Assembly: GCA_027341705.1 (NCBI GenBank)
Contig: DAIELO010000047.1
Location: 1-7,892 of the forward strand
Source: Caryophanales bacterium
GTDB lineage: Bacteria; Bacillota; Bacilli; Alicyclobacillales; SLC66
Length of the DNA stretch: 7,892 nt
Direction: 5' to 3'
The position numbers were made by a program, and so were the translations under genes. A model generated the notes under the pieces. The model was not told where the DNA came from. It worked only from the letters and a program-made list of their open reading frames with translations, and made no database searches. Shown piece by piece: positions 1 to 6,447 of this stretch; position 1 is the stretch's first letter; every line of letters starts with the position of its first letter.

Positions 1-1767
1 GTGCTGCCAAGCAACGAGGGGCGCGGCTACGTCATCCGGCGGTTGCTGCGCAGAGCCGTGAGAAATGGTAAACGCCTAGGCTATAGCAAACCCTTTTTAT
101 ACACACTCACAGGCATTGTGGGTGAAGTAATGGCTGATTACTACCCTGAAATTTTGAAGAACAAAGCGCGTGTGGAAGAGGTTATTCACCGCGAAGAAGA
201 GCGTTTTTTTGAAACACTAGTGGATGGCGAGGCGTTGCTTGCTCGCTTGATTGAGCGGTTGCAGGCGGAACAACAACCACTAATTGCAGGCGTTGATGCG
301 TTTAAGCTCTATGATACGTATGGGTTTCCTGTGGATTTAACGGAAGAAATAGCGGCTGAAAGTGGCTTGGGTGTCGATCGTGAAGGGTTTGAACAGGCGC
401 TTGAAGCGCAGCGGATGCGTGCCAGAAACTCCCGTCATGAGGTAGATAGCATGCAGGTGCAAACCAGTCTGCTCAGAGATTTAGAGGTCTCCAGTCAATT
501 TGTCGGGTATAAGGAGTGGACCATTACCGCTAAACTTGAGGTACTAATCGTTGACAACGAGCTCGCGGACAAGGCGAGGGTCGGTGAACGGGTACAGGTA
601 ATCCTAGATCGCACGCCATTTTATGCTGAGAGTGGCGGACAGGTTGCTGATCAAGGGATGATTTTTGGCAGTGGGTTTGAATTACGTGTGCATGATGTAC
701 AAAAGGCACCGAACGGTCAACCATTGCACCACTGTGAGGTCGTGTTTGGCGAGGTTGTCCATGGTGCCGCTGTGACCGCTTCGATTGATGCCAAGCTGCG
801 CACGGATATTACCAAAAATCATACAGCCACCCATCTTTTGCACAAGGCACTGCGTGAAGTGCTCGGTGATCATGTGGCGCAAGCTGGATCGCTTGTACAA
901 AGTGAGCGACTGCGTTTTGATTTTTCTCATCATGGGAGTATCAGTAAGGAACAGCTGGATCGGGTAGAGTATCTGGTGAATGAACAGATATGGCACGATG
1001 AAGCGGTGCGAATTGAAGAGATGGAGCTCAATGAAGCAAAGGATCTTGGGGCGATGGCGTTATTTGGTGAAAAGTATGGCAATGTTGTGCGCGTGGTGAG
1101 AGCAGGGGATTATTCCGTCGAACTATGCGGCGGCTGTCATGTACAGCGGACGGGGCAAATCAATTTATTCAAATTAATTGCGGAAACAGGGATTGGTTCC
1201 GGTATTCGACGCGTGGAAGCGGTGACTGGAGAACATGCGTATGATTACATCAAAGGAGAAGAGCGGCTGCTAGGCGCGCTTAGTGATCAGATGCACGCCA
1301 ACCCCGCTCAATTGCCCGAACGCGTGGAAGGGCTTGTGGAACATGTGAAAACGCTAGAGAAACAGGCGACGGTGCTGAATCAGCAAATTGGCAAGTATGA
1401 GGCGTTGTCGCTGCTTGAAAAATCAGTGGAGTACCCACACGGTAACGCGCTAGTGGCAGAAGTGACAGCCATTGACGTGGATGGCTTACGGTCGATCGTT
1501 GATGAACTAAAGGTACGCAAGCCAGATTTGCTGCTTTTATTAATCGCGAAAATTGGGGACAAGCTACAACTGATTACAGCCGTGCCAAAGTCACTCCAAG
1601 CAAAGGGTATCCATGCAGGGAAATTGATGAAAGAGGTAGCAGAAGGAGTCGGTGGATCAGGCGGTGGGAAACCTGACATCGCACAAGCAGGCGCAAAAGA
1701 CCCTACGCGGCTTGGTGAGGCAGTAGAACTTGCAAAAAAAGTCGTTACAAGGCTAATGACTTCGTAA
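1..1767 (+). CDS. alaS: Alanyl-tRNA synthetase, 3' part (N-terminal part lies outside the window)
   Basis: This enzyme attaches alanine to tRNA(Ala) in the cytoplasm and removes wrongly attached serine or glycine. The window opens inside the gene: the first residues (LPSNEGRGYVIRR) match the end of the catalytic domain, so the GTG at base 1 is an internal valine codon. Alignment by eye of the zinc-binding residues with the E. coli enzyme suggests about 290 residues are missing. The editing domain carries the zinc ligands H274 and H278 (HTATH) and C376 and H380 (CGGCH), numbered from the window start. A coiled-coil-like stretch follows at about 430-465. The C-terminal DHHA1 domain ends with the glycine-rich motif GGSGGGKPDIAQAG. 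The stop is TAA. The visible 588 residues run without a frameshift. In many Bacilli alaS precedes the ireB-ruvX-yrzB genes, as here. Identity is very secure. Confidence 0.97.
   Translation: MLPSNEGRGYVIRRLLRRAVRNGKRLGYSKPFLYTLTGIVGEVMADYYPEILKNKARVEEVIHREEERFFETLVDGEALLARLIERLQAEQQPLIAGVDAFKLYDTYGFPVDLTEEIAAESGLGVDREGFEQALEAQRMRARNSRHEVDSMQVQTSLLRDLEVSSQFVGYKEWTITAKLEVLIVDNELADKARVGERVQVILDRTPFYAESGGQVADQGMIFGSGFELRVHDVQKAPNGQPLHHCEVVFGEVVHGAAVTASIDAKLRTDITKNHTATHLLHKALREVLGDHVAQAGSLVQSERLRFDFSHHGSISKEQLDRVEYLVNEQIWHDEAVRIEEMELNEAKDLGAMALFGEKYGNVVRVVRAGDYSVELCGGCHVQRTGQINLFKLIAETGIGSGIRRVEAVTGEHAYDYIKGEERLLGALSDQMHANPAQLPERVEGLVEHVKTLEKQATVLNQQIGKYEALSLLEKSVEYPHGNALVAEVTAIDVDGLRSIVDELKVRKPDLLLLLIAKIGDKLQLITAVPKSLQAKGIHAGKLMKEVAEGVGGSGGGKPDIAQAGAKDPTRLGEAVELAKKVVTRLMTS
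1739..1762 (+). other. Hairpin spanning the last codons of alaS
   Basis: The sequence AAGTCGTTA (1739-1747) can pair with TAATGACTT (1754-1762) around the six-base loop CAAGGC. This gives a nine-pair stem with one G-U pair. A run of seven A lies just upstream (1734-1740), and a run of T lies at 1776-1781, about 13 bases beyond the stem. Because the T run is not directly after the stem, this is not a standard intrinsic terminator. It could be a weak terminator, an RNA-processing or stability element, or chance. The pairing is seen directly; any role is inference. Confidence 0.3.
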
Positions 1768-1769
1768 AA

Positions 1770-1799
1770 TTCGCATTTTTTGTTCTACCCGTTTACAAT
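1770..1799 (+). promoter_or_regulatory. Possible sigma-A promoter for ireB-ruvX-yrzB-mltG
   Basis: A TACAAT (1794-1799) matches the -10 consensus TATAAT at five of six positions. An upstream TTCGCA (1770-1775) matches TTGACA at four of six, with an 18-base spacer. The site lies in the only gap between alaS and ireB and would start RNA near 1806, just upstream of the ireB ribosome site at 1819. The region is AT-rich, so a chance match cannot be excluded, and read-through from alaS remains possible. Confidence 0.4.
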
Positions 1800-1818
1800 A
1801 GACTTATGATTCGCAAGT

Positions 1819-1826
1819 GGGGGGAG
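1819..1826 (+). promoter_or_regulatory. Shine-Dalgarno site fixing the ireB start
   Basis: GGGGGGAG lies five bases before the GTG at 1832. A longer frame opens at a GTG at 1817, but that codon overlaps this ribosome site and would add five non-conserved residues, so 1832 is the better start. Confidence 0.7.
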
Positions 1827-1831
1827 TATTT

Positions 1832-2092
1832 GTGTCATCTTTTGAAGAGACGATGCAATTTCGCTTGCGTCCGGATGAACCGACACGCGCAGAACGGGTG
1901 CTGTTACTGGCTTATGAGGCCTTGAATGACAAGGGCTATAATCCGATCCACCAAATTTCCGGCTACTTGATTTCCGGAGATCCTGCGTATATCACCAGTT
2001 ATAAGGATGCACGTGACGCCATTCGCCGAGTGGAGCGCGACGAACTGATTGAGGAGTTGGTCAGGTTTTATCTCGCTACTCGGCTACCATGA
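1832..2092 (+). CDS. ireB: IreB family regulatory phosphoprotein (UPF0297, YrzL-like)
   Basis: A small cytoplasmic protein of 86 residues, the usual family length, starting with GTG ([10 protein letters not shown]). The family signature is clear: [20 protein letters not shown] at about 35-54, then a conserved C-terminal helix with [17 protein letters not shown]. In Enterococcus faecalis, IreB is phosphorylated on N-terminal threonines by the Ser/Thr kinase IreK and takes part in cephalosporin resistance. The role in this organism is inferred from that family knowledge. Thr7 is present here; the other threonine I recall in the enterococcal protein (position 4) is Phe. The stop codon overlaps the ruvX start by four bases (ATGA), suggesting translational coupling. 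The alaS-ireB-ruvX-yrzB order is typical of Bacilli and supports the call. Confidence 0.93.
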   Translation: MSSFEETMQFRLRPDEPTRAERVLLLAYEALNDKGYNPIHQISGYLISGDPAYITSYKDARDAIRRVERDELIEELVRFYLATRLP

Positions 2093-2505
2093 AAGTGCTT
2101 GGCATCGACTATGGGGACGCTCGCATTGGGCTAGCGTTAAGTGATGAATTACAAATTACGGCGCAGGGATACGATGTGCTCGAGGTAAAGAAGATTCGCA
2201 ATGTGTTTGAAGATTTGGCGAAGATTGCAGCCGCCGAACAAGTGTCCCTGTTTGTTATTGGATTGCCCAGAAACATGAATGGCAGTTATGGTGAACGAGC
2301 GGACATCACTCGTGATTTTGGGGGTAAACTAGCTTCCTATACGTCTATTCCAATCGAGTGGATTGACGAGCGATTGACTACCGTCAGTGTGAATCGGATG
2401 CTCATTGAGGGCAATGTCAGCCGTCATAAACGCAAAAAAGTAGTAGACAAACTGGCTGCGGTTCTGATTCTTCAAACTTATCTTGATCGCACAAGGAGGG
2501 CTTAA
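2089..2505 (+). CDS. ruvX: RuvX/YqgF family nuclease (Holliday junction resolvase-like, pre-16S rRNA processing)
   Basis: A 138-residue RNase H-fold protein, standard length for the family. The N-terminal motif [15 protein letters not shown] includes the acidic residue D7. [10 protein letters not shown] follows at about 57-66, then DERLTT with E94, and finally [15 protein letters not shown] with D120. D7, E94 and D120 are the expected metal-binding acidic residues. Family members are linked to resolving branched DNA and, in E. coli (YqgF), to maturation of the 16S rRNA 5' end; which role dominates here cannot be read from sequence. The ATG start overlaps the ireB stop (ATGA). I see no separate Shine-Dalgarno closer than GAGGAG at 2051-2056, consistent with coupled translation. 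The yrzB ribosome site is embedded in its last codons. Confidence 0.93.
   Translation: MKVLGIDYGDARIGLALSDELQITAQGYDVLEVKKIRNVFEDLAKIAAAEQVSLFVIGLPRNMNGSYGERADITRDFGGKLASYTSIPIEWIDERLTTVSVNRMLIEGNVSRHKRKKVVDKLAAVLILQTYLDRTRRA
2493..2500 (+). promoter_or_regulatory. Shine-Dalgarno site fixing the yrzB start
   Basis: A strong AAGGAGGG sits inside the 3' end of ruvX, six bases before the TTG at 2507. Translation from the in-frame TTG upstream at 2483 would read through this site and add a non-conserved stretch, so 2507 is preferred. Confidence 0.75.
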
Positions 2506-2506
2506 G

Positions 2507-2779
2507 TTGCTAGATGACCTGCTCATGGGACAAGTGGTGTTAGACAATGAAGAGGGGCAAGAGGAAACTTTTAAAGTGGTACGTGTGCTTGAAATGAACG
2601 CCAAGCATTACGTGCTTTTGCAGTCCGTCGACGACCCGAGTGATGATTTGTTGATCTTGCGGGTGGAGGGCGATGTGGAGTCTGACGAGTCAAGCTTAAT
2701 TGGCATTGATGATGATGACGAGTGGGAAGATGTTGCGGAGGCATTTGATGCACTCTTATTTGAAGTTGATGGAGACTGA
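2507..2779 (+). CDS. yrzB: DUF1292 family protein (YrzB-like), function unknown
   Basis: A very acidic protein of 90 residues beginning with TTG (MLDDLLMGQVVLDNEEG). The family pattern is visible: a first strand section with EETFKVVRVLEMNAKHYVLLQSV at about 19-41, then LLILRVEG, an Asp/Glu-rich stretch (about 58-76), and a short C-terminal helix. There is no signal peptide, membrane segment or cysteine pair. Function is not established for this family; I name it from motif and from its place after ireB and ruvX, where it is found in many Bacilli. The start lies one base after the ruvX stop, with its ribosome site inside ruvX, so the two genes are almost certainly co-transcribed. The protein ends 26 bases before mltG. 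Confidence 0.88.
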   Translation: MLDDLLMGQVVLDNEEGQEETFKVVRVLEMNAKHYVLLQSVDDPSDDLLILRVEGDVESDESSLIGIDDDDEWEDVAEAFDALLFEVDGD

Positions 2780-2805
2780 AGTTAAGGGACGGTAGCGTTA
2801 TTTCA

Positions 2806-3897
2806 ATGGGCATGCGAAGGAAACCTTGGTGGAAGAGGAAAAAAACACGGTCGCTCGGGATACTCACGGTACTTGTGGTTATTGTACTGGGGGTTTTTAT
2901 GGGTCTCAGTCGCCTACCCCAAAGTCCTAATGGCAAACCGGGACGGGAATTGTGGGTTAACATTCAGACTGGGCTTAGCAGTCAAGTGATTGGACAGTTA
3001 CTTGCGCAAAAAGGCGTGATCGACAACGCGTTTTGGTTTCGCGTGTATCTATGGTGGTCACATCAAGGGGCGGATTTGCAGGCTGGAAATTATCGTTTTC
3101 ATTCCGGCATGACGTTTGCACAAGTGGTGGCTGAACTCAAAGCGGGAGCCACGCGCTATAACACGTTGATGGTGACGATTCCTGAAGGCTATACGGTTGC
3201 GCAAATTGCAACACTTTTAGAACAGGACAAGCTTTGCAGTGCAACTGCCTTTTATCAGGCGGTTGATCATGGGGTATTCCCAGAATCTTTTATCAAGCAA
3301 ATACCTAGTCAAGCGCACATCAAGGTTCGCTTGGAGGGGTATTTATTTCCTAGTACCTATGCGTTTGTGCGTGGGGAAAGTGCGTATCAAATGGTACAAA
3401 CCATGCTGGCACAGATGGCAAATGTGCTAACGCCAACACGGCTGGCAACCATACATAATGAAGGACTGACTGTCAATCAGGTGTTGACCATTGCGTCGAT
3501 GGTGGAACGTGAAGCACAAGTGCCACGAGAACGTCCCCTGGTTGCCAGTGTGATCTTTAACAGGTTGCATCATGTGCCACCGATGCACTTGCGTATTGAT
3601 GCCACTGTTGAGTACGCTTTAGGCTATTATCACGGGTTTACACCTACTTTGACTTTGCAGAATTTGCAAGTGAACAGTCCATACAACACGTACCAACACC
3701 GCGGCTTGCCGCCAGGACCAATTGCCAACCCAGGGCTCGCTTCTATTCAGGCAGTTCTGCATCCAGCTCATACGCACTACCTATACTACGTGGCAAAAAA
3801 CAACGGTACCGGCAGTAGTTATTTTGCTACTACTTACGCACAACAATTAAAGAATGAAGCTCGTAGCCAAGCCAACGCGACAAAAAAATCACATTAG
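2806..3897 (+). CDS. mltG: Endolytic murein transglycosylase MltG (YceG-like)
   Basis: MltG is a membrane-anchored enzyme that cuts nascent peptidoglycan glycan strands and is thought to set strand length. The 363-residue protein matches the family length. A basic N-terminus ([12 protein letters not shown]) precedes one membrane segment at about 16-35, leaving the body outside the cell. A LysM-like region follows (about 48-115, including [18 protein letters not shown] and AGNYRF). The YceG catalytic domain contains [21 protein letters not shown], the catalytic glutamate E234 in SMVEREA, and the late motifs [20 protein letters not shown] and [11 protein letters not shown]. The ATG at 2806 has no well-spaced Shine-Dalgarno; AAGGGA at 2784-2789 is 16 bases away. 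The ATG at 2812 is an alternative and would remove two residues. It follows yrzB, as I recall in B. subtilis (yrrL). Confidence 0.94.
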   Translation: MGMRRKPWWKRKKTRSLGILTVLVVIVLGVFMGLSRLPQSPNGKPGRELWVNIQTGLSSQVIGQLLAQKGVIDNAFWFRVYLWWSHQGADLQAGNYRFHSGMTFAQVVAELKAGATRYNTLMVTIPEGYTVAQIATLLEQDKLCSATAFYQAVDHGVFPESFIKQIPSQAHIKVRLEGYLFPSTYAFVRGESAYQMVQTMLAQMANVLTPTRLATIHNEGLTVNQVLTIASMVEREAQVPRERPLVASVIFNRLHHVPPMHLRIDATVEYALGYYHGFTPTLTLQNLQVNSPYNTYQHRGLPPGPIANPGLASIQAVLHPAHTHYLYYVAKNNGTGSSYFATTYAQQLKNEARSQANATKKSH

Positions 3898-3919
3898 ATC
3901 TGTCCCATACGCATAGACT
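3889..3919 (+). promoter_or_regulatory. Possible sigma-E/sigma-K-type promoter for sigK
   Basis: CATAGACT (3912-3919) matches the sigma-E -10 pattern CATACAMT at seven of eight positions. TCACATT (3889-3895) matches the -35 pattern KMATATT at six of seven. The gap is 16 bases, slightly longer than the 14-15 I recall. CATAnnnT also suits sigma-K. RNA would start near 3926, before the ribosome site at 3943. In B. subtilis sigK is transcribed first by sigma-E and then by sigma-K, which fits the context. The consensus is from memory and the spacing is not ideal. Confidence 0.42.
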
Positions 3920-3942
3920 TTTTGCATTTCCATTAGATGTGC

Positions 3943-3950
3943 AAGGAGGG
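3943..3950 (+). promoter_or_regulatory. Shine-Dalgarno site fixing the sigK start
   Basis: AAGGAGGG lies six bases before the GTG at 3957. The open frame reaches a GTG at 3939, but that would translate the ribosome site itself. The 3957 start gives an N-terminus that aligns with the Bacillus pro-sigma-K sequence. Confidence 0.8.
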
Positions 3951-3956
3951 CTAGGC

Positions 3957-4652
3957 GTGGGCATTGTTGCCTTAGTGGCGGTTTTTGTGCGGGAATTTTT
4001 TCTGTTTGTGTCCTATGTAAAAAACCACACATTTCCACAGCCGTTATCTGCTGCAGAAGAAGAATTGTACATGAAACGCTATCAAAGCGGGGATGAAGAA
4101 GCACGCAACGTGCTGATCGAGCATAATCTTCGATTGGTGGCCCATCTTGTAAAAAAGTATGATCATGGACAGGTGGAAAGTGAAGATCTGATCTCGATTG
4201 GCACGATTGGTCTGATCAAGGGAATTCAAACCTATAAGCCGGATAAAGGTGTGAAATTGGCCACCTATGCTGCGCGATGCATCGAAAATGAAATTCTCAT
4301 GCATATGCGCTCAGCTAAGAAAACGCGCAAAAATGTTTCGCTGCATGAACCGATTGGCCAAGATAAAGAGGGCAATGAGGTGGCGCTTCTAGACTTACTT
4401 GGGACGGATGGGGAAGAAGTGCTGGAAACGGTGCAAATGCAAATGGACAGAGAGCGCATCTATCATGTGCTTGCTGCATTGAATCCGAGGGAAAGAGAAA
4501 TAGTGTGGGCTAGATTTGGGTTGTTAAGTGGTGAAGAAAAAACGCAACGGGAGATCGCTAAGGAACTAGGCATTTCCAGATCCTATGTATCAAGGATCGA
4601 AAAGCGTGCGTTGGAAAAGTTGTATGCTGAGCTGGATCACTCTCCACAATGA
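3957..4652 (+). CDS. sigK: RNA polymerase sporulation sigma factor pro-sigma-K
   Basis: Sigma-K directs late mother-cell transcription in sporulation (coat and lysis genes). The 231-residue protein starts with GTG and keeps the hydrophobic pro-sequence (residues 1-19, [19 protein letters not shown]) followed by [11 protein letters not shown]. By homology with B. subtilis, the membrane protease SpoIVFB would cut between S19 and Y20. Region 2 is strongly conserved: [20 protein letters not shown], then [15 protein letters not shown] and [18 protein letters not shown] (core binding and -10 recognition). Region 4 carries the helix-turn-helix [20 protein letters not shown] at 196-215 (-35 recognition). 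The gene is intact, unlike B. subtilis sigK, which is split by the skin prophage-like element. The pro-sequence separates it from sigma-F and sigma-G, and SYVKN-type processing context plus region 2 favour sigma-K over sigma-E. It stands between mltG and yqeG. Confidence 0.95.
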   Translation: MGIVALVAVFVREFFLFVSYVKNHTFPQPLSAAEEELYMKRYQSGDEEARNVLIEHNLRLVAHLVKKYDHGQVESEDLISIGTIGLIKGIQTYKPDKGVKLATYAARCIENEILMHMRSAKKTRKNVSLHEPIGQDKEGNEVALLDLLGTDGEEVLETVQMQMDRERIYHVLAALNPREREIVWARFGLLSGEEKTQREIAKELGISRSYVSRIEKRALEKLYAELDHSPQ

Positions 4653-4668
4653 GTAATTCAGGATCAGT

Positions 4669-4697
4669 TTGGTTATTTTTTTTACCTGTGATACCAT
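4669..4697 (+). promoter_or_regulatory. Possible extended -10 promoter for the yqeG cluster
   Basis: TGTGATACCAT (4687-4697) resembles an extended -10 of the Gram-positive TRTGnTATAAT form; the hexamer TACCAT matches four of six. TTGGTT (4669-4674) is a weak -35 (three of six) at a 17-base spacing. It falls in the 80-base gap between sigK and yqeG, where a vegetative promoter would be expected because sigK should be sporulation-specific while the downstream genes are housekeeping. The match is modest. Confidence 0.35.
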
Positions 4698-4720
4698 GAA
4701 ACCCAAGTGGAAGATAAGAC

Positions 4721-4725
4721 GGGGG
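4721..4725 (+). promoter_or_regulatory. Likely ribosome binding site of yqeG
   Basis: GGGGG lies seven bases before a TTG at 4733 (and ten before a second TTG at 4736). Neither start has ATG, but the conserved family N-terminus begins here: the next in-frame ATG would remove 23 residues of it. Choosing between 4733 and 4736 is not possible from sequence alone. Confidence 0.5.
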
Positions 4726-4732
4726 TCGGGTT

Positions 4733-5260
4733 TTGTTGCATGTAAGACCGCGTGAATTTGTAGCTTCTATTTATGAAATCAATCTGCAGCAATTGTACAA
4801 GATGGGCATGCGGGCTTTGATTACAGACCTTGATAATACATTGGTGGAGTGGAATTCGCCGGTTGCCACACCAAAACTGCTTAACTGGTTGACGCAAGTG
4901 CAGCAAATGGGTTTTCGAGTGTGTATTCTGTCCAATAACAATTCTGCTCGTGTGATGGATTTTGCAAATTTAGTGGGAATCCCGGCACTATATAAAGCGA
5001 AGAAGCCTAGAAAAAGGGCCTATCGCAAAGCAATGGCCTTGTTGTCTTGTGATCCTCATGAAACCGTGATGGTGGGGGATCAGCTATTTACGGATGTGTT
5101 AGGTGGCAACAGGTTGGGGCTCTATACGATTTTGGTAAAACCGATTCACCCACAGGAATTTTTAGGAACGAAAGTCATGCGTTTTTTGGAACAATTCGTG
5201 TTAAAGCAACTGCCGGAGCCAAAAGTGACGGTTAATGTCGATGAAAAAAGTGAGCGGTGA
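4733..5260 (+). CDS. yqeG: YqeG family HAD-superfamily phosphatase (HAD class IIIA)
   Basis: A cytoplasmic HAD-fold protein of 175 residues that is predicted to hydrolyse a phosphate ester; its physiological substrate is unknown. HAD motif I is DLDNT with the nucleophile D32 and acid/base D34. Motif II is SNNN at 67-70. The motif III lysine lies in the YKAKKPRKRA stretch (88-96). Motif IV is GDQLFTD, with D116 and D121. The later LGGNRLGLYTILVKP is also typical of the family. The start is TTG. The stop overlaps the GTG start of yqeH. In Bacilli this gene heads the yqeG-yqeH-aroE cluster, and the fixed neighbourhood with the ribosome assembly GTPase suggests, but does not prove, a related role. 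Confidence 0.93.
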   Translation: MLHVRPREFVASIYEINLQQLYKMGMRALITDLDNTLVEWNSPVATPKLLNWLTQVQQMGFRVCILSNNNSARVMDFANLVGIPALYKAKKPRKRAYRKAMALLSCDPHETVMVGDQLFTDVLGGNRLGLYTILVKPIHPQEFLGTKVMRFLEQFVLKQLPEPKVTVNVDEKSER

Positions 5261-6447
5261 AAATTGTGAGTCTACTTTGTTCGGGTTGCGGTGCTTCACT
5301 TCAAATGGAGCGCGAAGGTGAAAAAGGTTATGTGAGTGGCCCTGCTTTTTTGCGTGAATACCCATTATGTCAACGCTGTTATCGGTTAATTCATTACGGT
5401 GAATTGACCCCAGTTTCTGTAACGGCACAAGAGTATCGTGAGACGTTGGAAAAAGCGCTGAAACGTCCATCGTTAATTCTTTATGTGGTGGATTTATTTG
5501 ATTTTAACGGCAGTCTGGTAAAAGGCATAGCCACATTGCTTAGAGGGCATGAAATGGTCATGGCGATCAACAAATATGACTTGTTTCCACTAGAGACAAA
5601 GCCTGAGCGTGTGAAGGGATGGGCGATTCGCGAAGCAAGGAAGCAAGAGTTGGAAGTGCGCGAGGCGTTTGTCGTCAGTGCCAAGAATGGGATGGGTATC
5701 GATGATCTCTTGCATTCTTTGGAGGATCGGGCAAAAGGGCGACCTGTGGTGGTGTTGGGAATGGCGAATGTAGGAAAATCAACATTGCTTAACCGCATGA
5801 TCTCCATGGTGGATCAAGATGAAGGGCAAAAATTGACGACTAGTTTGTATCCGGGCACGACGCTAGGGATGGTGAACGTGTCGCTTCCTGGTGGCAATTT
5901 GACGTTTACGGATACACCGGGTTTGCTAGGTGCTTATCGTGTGATGGATCGCGTGTGTTCCAAATCATTGAAGGACATTTTGCCGAATGATCGCCTCAGG
6001 CCAAAGGCATTTCAGTTAACGCCTGAGCAGACGCTTTTTTTGGGTGGACTAGCTAGAATTGATTTTATTAAAGGCGATCCTCAGTCGCTGGTGGTTTATG
6101 CGGCCAATCAATTAAAGGTACACAGGACGAAACTTTCTAGGGCCGATCAGTTATATGTTGATCATGTGGGCGAGTTATTGACCCCGCCTTGTGATACCTG
6201 CGCAAATGACTTGCAGCCATTGTTGCCTAGGCAATTTCGTTTTACGCGCGGACAACCTTTTGATTTTGTTATATCTGGATTAGGGTTTATCCGCTTTGGT
6301 GGTTTTGAGACGCAACTTATCGTTCATGTTCCAAAAGGGGTGGAGGTTACGATTCGGCCTTCGCTACTTGGTGGCAAGAGAAGTACTGGGGAGGGGAAAA
6401 AATGGCCGATTTCCCGGCGAATCTCGCCGTCATCGGACACCCGATAG
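5257..6447 (+). CDS. yqeH: Circularly permuted GTPase YqeH (30S ribosome assembly)
   Basis: YqeH binds and hydrolyses GTP and supports assembly of the 30S ribosomal subunit in Bacillus. An N-terminal zinc finger has C8, C11, C38 and C41 (CSGCG and CQRC). The G motifs appear in permuted order, the hallmark of the family: G4 NKYD (105-108), G5 SAK (141-143), G1 GMANVGKST (168-176), G2 threonines in LYPGTTLG, then G3 DTPG (219-222). The C-terminal RNA-binding-type domain contains QTLFLGGLARIDFIKGD and ends at the expected VPKGVEVTIRPSLL (about 371). A further 23 residues, KRSTGEGKK onward, have no family counterpart that I recall and mostly overlap aroE. An additional cysteine pair, C312 and C315, lies in the C-terminal part. 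Translation probably starts at the GTG overlapping the yqeG stop (GTGA); the GTG at 5266 is an alternative. Confidence 0.95.
   Translation: MKIVSLLCSGCGASLQMEREGEKGYVSGPAFLREYPLCQRCYRLIHYGELTPVSVTAQEYRETLEKALKRPSLILYVVDLFDFNGSLVKGIATLLRGHEMVMAINKYDLFPLETKPERVKGWAIREARKQELEVREAFVVSAKNGMGIDDLLHSLEDRAKGRPVVVLGMANVGKSTLLNRMISMVDQDEGQKLTTSLYPGTTLGMVNVSLPGGNLTFTDTPGLLGAYRVMDRVCSKSLKDILPNDRLRPKAFQLTPEQTLFLGGLARIDFIKGDPQSLVVYAANQLKVHRTKLSRADQLYVDHVGELLTPPCDTCANDLQPLLPRQFRFTRGQPFDFVISGLGFIRFGGFETQLIVHVPKGVEVTIRPSLLGGKRSTGEGKKWPISRRISPSSDTR

Noticed and set aside
1..3. GTG at the first base read as a gene start
   Set aside because: The following residues match the interior of alanyl-tRNA synthetase; about 290 N-terminal residues lie before the window.
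1817..1831. Longer ireB start at 1817
   Set aside because: The codon overlaps the ribosome site of the 1832 start and adds residues absent from the family.
2483..2506. Longer yrzB start at 2483
   Set aside because: It would translate the AAGGAGGG ribosome site at 2493-2500 and add non-conserved residues.
2673..2779. Asp/Glu-rich tail of yrzB as a repeat or low-complexity artefact
   Set aside because: An acidic stretch here is normal for DUF1292 proteins and the reading frame is intact.
3922..3944. Hairpin TTGCA/TGCAA touching the sigK ribosome site
   Set aside because: Only five pairs, and if RNA starts near 3926 the left arm would largely be absent from the transcript.
3939..3956. Longer sigK start at 3939
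   Set aside because: It would translate the AAGGAGGG site; the 3957 start aligns with the known pro-sequence.
4632..4683. Terminator after sigK ending in the T8 run at 4676-4683
   Set aside because: The only stem before it (CTGgATC with GATCAG) is short, bulged, AT-balanced with a 23-base loop, and separated from the T run; not convincing.
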